25,913 bases of DNA, taken from positions 1-25,913 of the forward strand of contig JAPLYJ010000009.1 of NCBI GenBank assembly GCA_026395655.1, given 5' to 3'. The notes under the pieces were generated by a model. It was not told where the DNA came from and did not search any database. It worked only from the letters and a program-made list of their open reading frames with translations. This DNA comes from Candidatus Parcubacteria bacterium. Its GTDB lineage: Bacteria; Patescibacteriota; Minisyncoccia; UBA6257; JAPLYJ01. This document shows positions 8,479 to 15,561 of the stretch, one piece after another. Numbering within the stretch: position 1 is the stretch's first letter; each line of letters begins with the position of its first letter. Made by a program: the position numbers and the translations under genes.

Positions 8479-8569
8479 AATTCATTCAACTTACTGAGTT
8501 GATAATCAAAAAAATATAGCCAACTCTAAAAGCGTCAACGAAAAACTTGCGATTAATATAACTAAAAAT

Positions 8570-8857
8570 ATGCACACAGAAGATGACATCATAAAAAATT
8601 TACAGCATTGTCCGCATTTCAATTCTTGCTCTCAAAATCTTTGCCTGCTGGATTTAGAGTTACATTTAAGAAGCGGTAAAAAACAAGATAGGTGTCGTTG
8701 GATGAAAGAACCCAAAAGGGTAAAGATTGCTGGACGTGAATTTATATCAGGTGGGGCTATTATGCCAGATGTACCCCTGAATTTCGTGCCACAGGACAAT
8801 CTACAGGCGTTAAATGAAGCGTCTCAGAAACGATATTGGGAAATAAAAAATCTTTAG
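8570..8857 (+). CDS. Small cysteine-rich protein, possible zinc binder
   Basis: This 95-residue protein has four well-placed cysteines: CPHFNSCSQNLC (residues 14, 20, 25) and DRCRWM (about 42). The order C-x5-C-x4-C-x16-C could bind a metal. The C-terminal half (KRVKIAGREFISGGAIMPD) is short and polar. It has no signal peptide, so it is probably cytoplasmic. It lies in the small-gene cluster ahead of the primase, on the same strand, about 90 nt after its neighbour. Function not recognised; a zinc-ribbon partner of replication is only a guess. Confidence 0.65.
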   Translation: MHTEDDIIKNLQHCPHFNSCSQNLCLLDLELHLRSGKKQDRCRWMKEPKRVKIAGREFISGGAIMPDVPLNFVPQDNLQALNEASQKRYWEIKNL

Positions 8858-8871
8858 TTCTAAGTAAAATA

Positions 8872-8967
8872 ATGATTTCAGGAATCGCCTCACAAGAACT
8901 CCAAAAATTATATCTTAAAGAGTTTGAAGAAGAGATTTCTGACGAAGAAAAACTTTACAAAAATTAA
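8872..8967 (+). CDS. 31-residue helical mini-protein
   Basis: ATG 8872 to TAA 8965-8967 encodes a 31-residue peptide whose centre reads QELQKLYLKEFEEEISDEE. This resembles the FQ-LYK ... EIS-x-EA helix at the start of the 77-residue protein at 8245, so I think it is a real, perhaps trimmed, relative rather than chance. It lies 14 nt after the preceding gene and 14 nt before the primase start, in the same direction. Confidence 0.45.
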   Translation: MISGIASQELQKLYLKEFEEEISDEEKLYKN

Positions 8968-8981
8968 CATTACAAAAAAAT

Positions 8982-11189
8982 ATGAACCAACAAACCATTA
9001 CAATTAAAGAATATCTAACTAGAAAAGGCATTAAATTCTATGAGAGTGGGAAAGAACTTGTAACCCAGTGTTTATTCAACGATTGCGATAACGATAGTAG
9101 TAATACCGAGTCTCATCTTTATTTTGACACCGAAACTGGTCAATATGACTGTAAAAAATGTGGCGAGAAAGGTAACATCATAACGCTTGCTAAACATCTC
9201 GGCGACAGCATAAATGATATTGTTTTGAATCTACAAAAATCAACAAAATTTGATGCAGGACTGGTGGAAACTTGCCATTTAGCACTTCCAGCCAATATTC
9301 GCCAATATCTCAATGACAGAGGCATTATAGACACTATTATAGACGCCCACAAGCTCGGCTGGGGTAAATTTTATGGAAAACAATGGATTACGATACCTAT
9401 AAAAGATATTTATGGAGTCTTTCAGTTTTTCAAGCTACGACAAGATCCGAATGTTGGAAACGAAAAGATAACTTATCCCAAAGGAGTTGAAGCACAAATT
9501 TATGACTGGGAGATACTACCGAATATTACCGAAAAAATTATAATTTGTGAGGGTGAGTTAGATAGATTGGCTTTGCTCTCAAGGAACATATCAGCTATCA
9601 CTTCTACTCACGGAGCGATGACATTCAAAAACGAATGGGTAGAGAAGATAGGAAAAAATAAAAAAATATATATCTGTTTTGATAATGATGAAGCAGGTAA
9701 AAAAGGAGCAGAACGAGTAGCAAAATTATTGGAAAATACTGAAAATGAAATATATATCATCACGCTGCCACAGGAAGTTGGTGAAAGCGGAGATATAACC
9801 GATTATCTTATAAAGCTCAACGGCAACACTGATGATTTATTCGGCAAATACGCAAAAGAATATCCAGAAAAAATTGACACCTCACAATTTAAACCAATTT
9901 CATCGCAGGAATTAATTGAGATACTTGGATTAACGATTAAAAAAGATGAAGAAAATAAAATTGTAACCTTTCTTTGCGAACTATCTGCATTTACGGAAAA
10001 CTCACAATTTAACATCAGTTATAATGCCCCGTCCTCTACTGGTAAAAGTTATATCCCTACGGAAATCGCTAGATTATTCCCAGAAGAAGATGTAGTGGAG
10101 ATTGGTTATTGTTCTCCCACTGCTTTTTTTCACGACGTTGGAGAACAAGACGAAAAAAGAAAAGGATGTATAATTGTTGATTTATCAAGAAAAATTCTCA
10201 TATTCCTTGATCAGCCTCACACACAACTCTTAGAGAGATTACGCCCTTTACTTTCACACGACAAAAAAGAGATAAGTATAAAGATAACAGACAAAAACCA
10301 AAAGCAAGGATTGCGAACAAAAAATGTTATATTGCGAGGCTACCCTTCGGTGATTTTCTGCACCGCAGGATTGCGAATTGACGAACAAGAAGCCACCCGA
10401 TTTTTACTGTTAAGCCCAGAAATTAATCGAGAAAAAATTAGACAAGGGATTTTAGAAAGTATTAAAAAAGAAGCTGACGCTGAAAGTTATAAGAAGTGGC
10501 TTGATGAAAACCCAGAGCGAAAATTACTTAAAGAACGAATACGAGCAATAAAACTAGAAGGTATAAAAGAGATTAAAATTGCGAGTTACCAAACAATCAT
10601 TGATAGATTTTTGAGTGAAAACAAAGTGCTAATACCACGAAACCAACGAGATATTAAGCGTCTTGTCTCAATTATAAAATCATTTGCTCTTATCAACCTT
10701 TGGTGGCGAGAAAAAAATGGCACAACAATTACTGCTAATGAAGATGATATTGAACAGGCATTTAAGATTTGGGAAGTTATCTCCGTAAGCCAAGATATTA
10801 ATCTGCCGCCATATATCTACAATCTCTATCAAGAAGTCATCTTAAAGATGTGGAATGATAAAAATGGGAACAGAAACGATGATTTTATAGAAACAAAATT
10901 GTTAGGCTTATCACGGCAAGAGTTATTACAAAAGCATTTTGAGGTCTATGGGCGAATGTTGGACACAAACCAACTACGCCAGCAAATTTTACCAATGTTG
11001 GAAACGGCAGGGTTAATTATACAAGAGGCAGATCCTAATGATAAGCGTAAAATATTGATTTACCCTACCGTACTATCCGCTAGAGCTCCTAAGCTAAACA
11101 ATAGTGAAACGCGGAGTGGGGTAAACACCAACGAAGAAAACAATAGTGAGTTGAGGGGTGGGGTAAACTCAGATTTAGAGATTCTTTAA
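8982..11189 (+). CDS. CHC2 zinc finger / Toprim primase fused to a P-loop ATPase
   Basis: A 735-residue replication protein probably primes (and may unwind) element DNA. Domains in order: a CHC2-like zinc finger with C30, C35 (or H45), C57 and C60 (YDCKKCGEKGNI); a Toprim domain with E190 (IIICEGELDRL) and D234/D236 (CFDNDEAG); then an ATPase region with a Walker A-like APSSTGKS at 349-356 and a Walker B-like ILIFLDQPH at 405-413. The remaining C-terminus is helical and ends in a short duplicated stretch: NNSETRSGVN, then NNSELRGGVN, matching a DNA duplication at about 11096-11175. This looks like primase-helicases of phages and integrative elements rather than the host DnaG. It ends 276 bp before the recombinase. 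Confidence 0.85.
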   Translation: MNQQTITIKEYLTRKGIKFYESGKELVTQCLFNDCDNDSSNTESHLYFDTETGQYDCKKCGEKGNIITLAKHLGDSINDIVLNLQKSTKFDAGLVETCHLALPANIRQYLNDRGIIDTIIDAHKLGWGKFYGKQWITIPIKDIYGVFQFFKLRQDPNVGNEKITYPKGVEAQIYDWEILPNITEKIIICEGELDRLALLSRNISAITSTHGAMTFKNEWVEKIGKNKKIYICFDNDEAGKKGAERVAKLLENTENEIYIITLPQEVGESGDITDYLIKLNGNTDDLFGKYAKEYPEKIDTSQFKPISSQELIEILGLTIKKDEENKIVTFLCELSAFTENSQFNISYNAPSSTGKSYIPTEIARLFPEEDVVEIGYCSPTAFFHDVGEQDEKRKGCIIVDLSRKILIFLDQPHTQLLERLRPLLSHDKKEISIKITDKNQKQGLRTKNVILRGYPSVIFCTAGLRIDEQEATRFLLLSPEINREKIRQGILESIKKEADAESYKKWLDENPERKLLKERIRAIKLEGIKEIKIASYQTIIDRFLSENKVLIPRNQRDIKRLVSIIKSFALINLWWREKNGTTITANEDDIEQAFKIWEVISVSQDINLPPYIYNLYQEVILKMWNDKNGNRNDDFIETKLLGLSRQELLQKHFEVYGRMLDTNQLRQQILPMLETAGLIIQEADPNDKRKILIYPTVLSARAPKLNNSETRSGVNTNEENNSELRGGVNSDLEIL

Positions 11190-11208
11190 TAACATAAAAA
11201 GGTCATAT

Positions 11209-11250
11209 CCTGGTTTGTTTCCTGATAGAGCAGGTAATAACAGGTAATAA
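11209..11250. promoter_or_regulatory. Phased CCTG/CAGG site 3, upstream of the recombinase
   Basis: CCTG at 11209 and 11221 and CAGG at 11231 and 11241 have steps of 12, 10 and 10 bp, forming a nested palindrome. The right half is two 10-bp direct repeats, CAGGTAATAA (11231-11240, 11241-11250). It lies about 55 bp upstream of the recombinase -35 box. Confidence 0.55.
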
Positions 11251-11302
11251 CAAGCATAATTTACACGATTGCATGATGGAGCTTTAGCTATTGTTACTTG
11301 AT

Positions 11303-11331
11303 TTGATAAAATAAAATATGTTTGCTATAAT
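11303..11331 (+). promoter_or_regulatory. Sigma70-type promoter for the recombinase
   Basis: TTGATA (11303-11308), a 17-bp spacer, then TATAAT (11326-11331) preceded by TGC, an extended -10. The predicted start is about 11338, the first base of the leader's 5' stem. It is among the strongest promoter matches seen in the window. Confidence 0.75.
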
Positions 11332-11337
11332 ATAGAT

Positions 11338-11465
11338 GTTGACCCATTATCACATCACTTCCAGAGGTTTTTTTATCTCGTTACCTTTAAGGGGCGACTA
11401 TGCCAATGAGATAATCCTTTGGGAAAGTTGATTTGGGTCAACCATAGCCGTCCCTTAAAGTTTAT
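11338..11465 (+). ncRNA. Structured leader of the recombinase mRNA with mutually exclusive stems
   Basis: Three stems interlock. Stem a: 11338-11346 with 11434-11442, 9 bp, perfect (GTTGACCCA). Stem c: 11374-11382 with 11405-11413, 9 bp with one G-U. Stem b: 11385-11402 with 11443-11460, 18 positions with one G-U and one mismatch. The 5' arm of b lies inside the loop of c, so b and c exclude each other; a and b together would form an H-type pseudoknot. The b 5' arm includes AAGGGG, a good Shine-Dalgarno, 5 nt before a four-codon ORF (11400-11414). The recombinase ATG is 6 nt after the b 3' arm. It could be an attenuator or riboswitch-like control, or an operator DNA. No known RNA family was recognised. 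Confidence 0.5.
11400..11414 (+). CDS. Possible four-residue upstream ORF
   Basis: ATG CCA ATG AGA TAA follows a strong AAGGGG Shine-Dalgarno (11389-11394) with 5-nt spacing, inside the recombinase leader. Both the SD and the ATG lie in the 5' arm of stem b, and the stop lies in the 3' arm of stem c, so translation would affect both stems. Such a short ORF could be chance. Confidence 0.3.
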   Translation: MPMR

Positions 11466-13067
11466 ATGAAACAAGAAATCAATAAAATTAAATATTTCCT
11501 CTACGCACGAAAATCGTCAGAAAGCGAAGACCGACAAGTCCAATCTATTGATGATCAGATAAATCGTCTCAAAGATTTAGCGAATAATCTAGGTATTTCA
11601 ATTAAAGAAATACTCACTGAAGCAAAGACAGCCAAGAAACCAAATTGTCGTCCTGTATTTGCCGATATGCTTGCACGTATTGAAAAAGGAGAAGCTCAAG
11701 GTATTCTTTGCTGGCAAATAAATCGTCTCTCCCGAAATCCGATTGATAGTGGAATAATCAGTTGGATGCTCCAACAGGGTGCTTTAAAATGTATACAAAC
11801 AATAGATCGCCAGTATCTCCCTGATGATAATGTGCTTCTTTTTAATGTTGAGAGCGGAATGGCAAATCAATTTATTATAGACCTTCGTAAAAATAGTAAA
11901 CGAGGGATGGAAGGAAAAGCTGACAGGGGATGGTTGCCCTCTCGTGCACCGCCAGGATATTTGAATGACAAACTTGAACATACAATTTATGAAGACCCAG
12001 AACGTTTTCATTCGGTTCGTAAAATGTGGGATCTTATGCTTACAGGAAATTTTACGCCAACGCAGATAGTAGAGGTGGCTAATGAAGAATGGGGATTTCG
12101 TACTGCAAGAAGAAAACGAAGTGGGGGCGGAGAACTTTCAGTGAGCGTAATCTATAAAATGTTTACAAACATTTTTTATACTGGAATATTTCAATGGTCA
12201 GGAAGAGTCTACAACGGCAATCATAAAGCAATGATTACACTTGAGGAATATGATCGCGTGCAGATTATTCTCGGACGAGCAGGAAAACCACGAGGACAAA
12301 CACACAAATTTGCTTACACGGGGATTATGCGATGTGAAGTGTGCGGTTCAATGTATACAGCTAGTGAAAAAACAAAAATAATTAAAAGTACTGGAGAACT
12401 TAAAACTTATATCTATTATCATCACGGCAATCATAGACGAAAAGATATAAAATGCAAACAGAAATATCCCATGACTCTCAAAGAACTTGAGGATCAAATT
12501 GATATTGAGCTTGAACGAAACACTATCCTACCACAATTTCAGCAATGGGCTCTTGAAATACTTAACCGAAATAATGATAAAGAGATCGAAGAACGAACTA
12601 AGGTATATGAGACGCAACACAAATCTCTTACTGAAACACAAAAAGAGCTAGATGCTCTTACTAAGATGCGATACCGAGAGCTTATTGATGATAAAACATT
12701 TATTAAAGAACGTGATGAACTTCAAGGAAAAATTATAAAACTCACAAACAATCTGAGAGAGACAGAGAGTCGGGCAGAGAAATGGTTGGAATTAACCGAA
12801 AAGACATTTACTTTTGCTTGTTATGCACGTAAAGAATTCGTATTAGGTGATCTTAATAAGAAACGAGAAATATTTTCGGCACTTGGACAGAACTTTTTAG
12901 TGAAAGACAAAAAAGTCCTTATAACACCTAACGAATGGTTCGTTCCAATTGAAAAAGCGTATCCTGCTTTAGAAGCGGAATATAAACGGGTAGAACTGGA
13001 TAAATCCCTTGATACAGCTACACGAAATGAGCGTTTCGCTCAACTTATTCTTTCTTGGGGTGACTAG
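11466..13067 (+). CDS. Large serine recombinase (integrase)
   Basis: This 533-residue site-specific recombinase probably integrates and excises the element. The N-terminal resolvase domain starts KYFLYARKSSESEDRQ, with the expected catalytic Ser at about 17, and continues with WQINRLSRNPID around residue 90. The recombinase domain (RGWLPSRAPPGYLND, about 155-168) is followed by a zinc ribbon (CEVCGSMYTAS at about 290, distal C330), then a charged coiled coil (about 340-450). The last codons (Trp-Gly-Asp-stop) overlap the tRNA-His 3' end on the opposite strand. Thus the gene marks the element's right end. No Shine-Dalgarno precedes the ATG, but a structured leader does. Confidence 0.93.
   Translation: MKQEINKIKYFLYARKSSESEDRQVQSIDDQINRLKDLANNLGISIKEILTEAKTAKKPNCRPVFADMLARIEKGEAQGILCWQINRLSRNPIDSGIISWMLQQGALKCIQTIDRQYLPDDNVLLFNVESGMANQFIIDLRKNSKRGMEGKADRGWLPSRAPPGYLNDKLEHTIYEDPERFHSVRKMWDLMLTGNFTPTQIVEVANEEWGFRTARRKRSGGGELSVSVIYKMFTNIFYTGIFQWSGRVYNGNHKAMITLEEYDRVQIILGRAGKPRGQTHKFAYTGIMRCEVCGSMYTASEKTKIIKSTGELKTYIYYHHGNHRRKDIKCKQKYPMTLKELEDQIDIELERNTILPQFQQWALEILNRNNDKEIEERTKVYETQHKSLTETQKELDALTKMRYRELIDDKTFIKERDELQGKIIKLTNNLRETESRAEKWLELTEKTFTFACYARKEFVLGDLNKKREIFSALGQNFLVKDKKVLITPNEWFVPIEKAYPALEAEYKRVELDKSLDTATRNERFAQLILSWGD
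13028..13042. repeat. Short palindrome beside the tRNA-His 3' end
   Basis: TGAGCG-TTT-CGCTCA is a perfect 6-bp inverted repeat inside the last codons of the recombinase, ending 13 nt from the encoded CCA of tRNA-His. It may be part of the attachment site bound by the recombinase, or a weak terminator for the tRNA on the minus strand. Confidence 0.35.
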
Positions 13068-13131
13068 AGGGAGTTGAACCCTCTCCTAGAGTGCCACAGA
13101 CTCTCGTGCTAACCGCTACACCATAGCCACC
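13056..13131 (-). tRNA. tRNA-His (GTG), CCA encoded
   Basis: The cloverleaf reads on the minus strand: acceptor GTGGCTA (13130-13124) pairs with TAGTCAC (13066-13060) with one G-U. A G at -1 (13131) opposite C73 (13059) is the tRNA-His identity feature. Anticodon stem AGAGT/ACTCT has loop CTGTGGC, anticodon GTG at 13097-13095. T arm is GAGGG-TTCAACT-CCCTC. CCA is encoded at 13058-13056, unlike the three other tRNAs here. Its 3' end overlaps the recombinase gene by 12 nt, marking the integration target. Confidence 0.93.
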
Positions 13132-13148
13132 ATATATTTGTATTCCCC

Positions 13149-13177
13149 AGTATATCTGAAAAAAGCTTTAATTTCAA
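13149..13177 (-). promoter_or_regulatory. Promoter of tRNA-His
   Basis: On the minus strand TTGAAA (13177-13172), a 17-bp spacer and TATACT (13154-13149) lie upstream of the tRNA 5' end. The promoter is in the divergent gap shared with tRNA-Arg. Confidence 0.65.
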
Positions 13178-13204
13178 GGAAAAATGTGTTAAATTGAATA
13201 CGTT

Positions 13205-13276
13205 GTCCCCATAGCTCAATGGATAGAGCGCGGCCCTGCGAAGGCTGAAATCGAGGTTCAACTCCTCGTGGGGACA
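13205..13276 (+). tRNA. tRNA-Arg (GCG)
   Basis: A 72-nt cloverleaf: acceptor GTCCCCA pairs with TGGGGAC perfectly; D stem GCTC/GAGC; anticodon stem CGGCC/GGCTG with loop CTGCGAA, anticodon GCG at 13238-13240; T arm CGAGG-TTCAACT-CCTCG; discriminator A. CCA is not encoded. Bacteria usually read CGN codons with an ACG anticodon deaminated to ICG, so GCG is unusual. It lies 19 nt before recG on the same strand and may share its transcript; upstream only a weak -10-like TTAAAT (13189-13194) was seen. Confidence 0.93.
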
Positions 13277-13295
13277 CTATTTATTAATTTAACAT

Positions 13296-15443
13296 ATGTT
13301 TTCTTTATCTGATCCTGTTTCTAAATTACATGGTGTGGGACCTAGATATTTAAATTATTTTGAAAAATTGGGTATCGCTACATTAAGAGATTTGCTTTGG
13401 CATTTTCCTTTTAGATATGAAGATTTTTCTCATTACAAAAAAATAGAAGAATTAGAAGACGGCGAAGTGACTACTATCCATGCTAAAGTTGTTAATATCA
13501 AAAATAAATATATTTTTCCCAGAAGAATGTATCTAACAGAAGCTAAATTAGAGGATGAAACTGGTTCTATTTCCGCTGTTTGGTTTAATCAACCATATTT
13601 AACAAAAAATATACCCATAGATGCGTTAATTAGTGTTTCAGGTAAAGTTTCTTTTAAAAAAAAGAAAAAAGGGTTTGTTAGTCCGGCATATGAAATTATT
13701 AATACATCAGAATACCAAAATCAAACAAGCAAATTAAGGCATACGGGTCGTTTAATCCCTGTATATCCGGAAACAGCTGGATTAACTTCTAGGGCTTTAA
13801 GATATTTTATTCAACCTATTATTAATATTTCTGATAAGCTAATAGATCCGTTACCGTTAGATTTAAGAAAAAGACATGAACTTTTGGAATTAAAAAAAGC
13901 TTTACGTCAGATACATTTTCCAGACACATTAGAAGATGCTGTTTTAGCTAGAGAGCGTTTTTTGTTTGAAGAGCTTTTTTTAGTACAATTGCATCTTATT
14001 AAAGACAAAGAAAAATACAAACGTCTTAAAGCTGTTAAGATGGATTTGGATATACCTTTGATACAAAATTGGGTAACTCAATTGCCATTTAAATTGACTG
14101 ATGCGCAAAGAAAAGTCATCTGGCAGATTATGCATGATTTAAACTCAGGTAGACCCATGATGAGGCTTTTAGAGGGGGATGTAGGCTCTGGTAAGACTCT
14201 AATAGCTATAGCTAGTGCCCTTTTAACTGTTAAAAGCGGGTATCAGGCTGTTTTTCTAGTGCCTACGGAAATATTAGCTAGACAACATTTTCAAACTTTT
14301 AGCCGTTTGATAAATGGAAAAATAAAGATGGCGCTATTAACAGCTTCTTCAAGCGAAATTAAAGAAGAAGAATTAGAAGGCAAAGTATCTAAAAAAGTTT
14401 TATTAGAAAAACTATCAGAAGGTGATCCTGTAATAGTAATAGGTACACATGCCTTGATTCAAAAACAGGTAGAATTTGGTAAACTAGGTTTAATCATGGT
14501 AGACGAACAACATCGTTTTGGGGTAGAACAAAGATCTGCTTTAATTGAAAAAAACAAAGAAGAAAAATTAACTCCGCATTTGCTTTCCATGACAGCCACA
14601 CCTATCCCTAGAACTTTAGCTTTAGCTATTTATGGTGATTTAGAAATATCTATTTTAGATGAGATTCCTGCTGGCAGACAAAAAATTATTACAGAAATTG
14701 TTATGTTTGAAAGACAAATGGAAATTTTTGATTTTGTAAAACAAGAGATATCTAAAGGCAGACAAGCTTTTATCATTTGCCCGCGTATAGAACCGTCCGA
14801 AGAACAAATAGATGTGCCTGAAAATTTGTTAAGTTTTCAAATGCAATTAGAGTACGAGGTTAAAGCTGTTAAAAAAGAATTTCAAAAATTAAAAGAAGGA
14901 GTTTTTCAAGATTATAATTTAGCCATGCTTTATGGCAAAATGAAAGCTTCAGAAAAAGAAAAAATCATGGCTGATTTTTCTCAAGGTAGCATTGATATTT
15001 TAATTGCTACTTCTGTGGTAGAAGTAGGTATAGACATTCCCAATGCTACTGTTATGATAATAGAAGGATCTGATCATTTTGGTTTAGCTCAGCTACATCA
15101 ATTTAGGGGTAGAGTAGGTAGAGGTGAGCATCAATCATATTGTTTTTTGTTCAGCCAAATTAAAAATGGTCAAACTCAGACTCGTCTTCAAGCTATGGTT
15201 AATTGTCACGATGGATTTAAATTAGCTGAAGAAGATTTAAAAATTAGAGGCCCAGGTCAATTCTTAGGTAGTCGTCAGTCTGGGTTTCCTGATTTAGCCA
15301 TGGCTAGCTTAAAGGATATTTCTAAGGTTGAAGCCATTAAAAAGGAAGCTAAAATGATATTAACGCAAGATCCTAAATTAGAAAAAACACCTAATCTGAG
15401 AGAGAGGTTTCTACAGTTTGAAAGAGATTTGAAGATTAATTAG
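13296..15443 (+). CDS. recG: ATP-dependent DNA helicase RecG
   Basis: RecG remodels stalled replication forks and branched DNA (family knowledge). The 715-residue protein has the full layout. The N-terminal helical part contains KLHGVGPRYLNYFEKLGI. The wedge OB-fold (about 50-150) has KLEDETGSISAVWFNQPYL. The SF2 helicase core has Walker A GDVGSGKT at about 293-300 and a DEQH box (IMVDEQHRFG) at about 402. The second RecA domain ends with FRGRVGRGEHQSYCF at about 603 and the TRG-type motif FKLAEEDLKIRGPG. The length is close to the usual ~690. It starts 19 nt after tRNA-Arg. Its stop codon directly abuts tRNA-Glu on the other strand with no gap. It is host backbone, not element. Confidence 0.97.
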   Translation: MFSLSDPVSKLHGVGPRYLNYFEKLGIATLRDLLWHFPFRYEDFSHYKKIEELEDGEVTTIHAKVVNIKNKYIFPRRMYLTEAKLEDETGSISAVWFNQPYLTKNIPIDALISVSGKVSFKKKKKGFVSPAYEIINTSEYQNQTSKLRHTGRLIPVYPETAGLTSRALRYFIQPIINISDKLIDPLPLDLRKRHELLELKKALRQIHFPDTLEDAVLARERFLFEELFLVQLHLIKDKEKYKRLKAVKMDLDIPLIQNWVTQLPFKLTDAQRKVIWQIMHDLNSGRPMMRLLEGDVGSGKTLIAIASALLTVKSGYQAVFLVPTEILARQHFQTFSRLINGKIKMALLTASSSEIKEEELEGKVSKKVLLEKLSEGDPVIVIGTHALIQKQVEFGKLGLIMVDEQHRFGVEQRSALIEKNKEEKLTPHLLSMTATPIPRTLALAIYGDLEISILDEIPAGRQKIITEIVMFERQMEIFDFVKQEISKGRQAFIICPRIEPSEEQIDVPENLLSFQMQLEYEVKAVKKEFQKLKEGVFQDYNLAMLYGKMKASEKEKIMADFSQGSIDILIATSVVEVGIDIPNATVMIIEGSDHFGLAQLHQFRGRVGRGEHQSYCFLFSQIKNGQTQTRLQAMVNCHDGFKLAEEDLKIRGPGQFLGSRQSGFPDLAMASLKDISKVEAIKKEAKMILTQDPKLEKTPNLRERFLQFERDLKIN

Positions 15444-15517
15444 TACCGCCAATGGGATTCGGACCCATGTTCCGGGATTGAAGGCCCCGTGTCCTGACCA
15501 GGCTAGACGATGGCGGC
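15444..15517 (-). tRNA. tRNA-Glu (TTC) with C at position 33
   Basis: Minus-strand cloverleaf of 74 nt: acceptor GCCGCCA (15517-15511) pairs with TGGCGGT (15451-15445), with G1-U72 wobble; discriminator A; T arm ATGGG-TCCGAAT-CCCAT. Anticodon stem CGGGG/TCCCG gives the loop CCTTCAA, anticodon TTC. Position 33 is C where nearly all tRNAs have U. CCA is not encoded. The 3' end abuts the recG stop. Shifting the loop by one would give TCA, but then three stem pairs fail. Confidence 0.88.
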
Positions 15518-15528
15518 TTACGTGTCAC

Positions 15529-15557
15529 ATTCTATCTAATAAAATTAAATTTGGCAA
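15529..15557 (-). promoter_or_regulatory. Promoter of tRNA-Glu
   Basis: On the minus strand TTGCCA (15557-15552), 17-bp spacer, TAGAAT (15534-15529), 11 bp before the tRNA 5' end. It lies just ahead of the tsaD start on the other strand, so the two transcription units are divergent and tightly packed. Confidence 0.65.
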
Positions 15558-15561
15558 ATAT

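Larger units (their letters stand above)
1065..13067. mobile_element. Integrated element at tRNA-His (right end in window, left end not found)
   Basis: The right boundary is the tRNA-His 3' end, where the recombinase stop codon (13065-13067) lies inside the tRNA acceptor stem. Cargo includes a recombinase, primase-helicase, DUF5659-type small proteins, a winged-helix regulator and a Type III R-M operon, which is a typical integrative-element set. The shared phased CAGG/CCTG sites at 1065-1089, 1417-1440, 6410-6429 and 11209-11250 suggest that everything from about 1065 rightward belongs to one unit. No copy of the tRNA-His 3' end was seen by eye at the left, so the left junction is probably outside the window. 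The start coordinate given is a minimum extent. Confidence 0.55.

Noticed and set aside
11338..11460. attP site of the recombinase
   Set aside because: In an integrated element the attachment sites should be at its ends. This region is internal and begins at a promoter start, so a leader role fits better, though DNA-level binding cannot be excluded.
15444..15517. Reading the tRNA as a TCA (UGA) suppressor, as in recoded candidate phyla
   Set aside because: Shifting the loop by one base breaks three of five anticodon-stem pairs. The genes here do not need UGA recoding.
15478..15561. 28 extra N-terminal residues for TsaD
   Set aside because: They would be translated from antisense tRNA-Glu and its promoter. 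The canonical TsaD start is at 15562.
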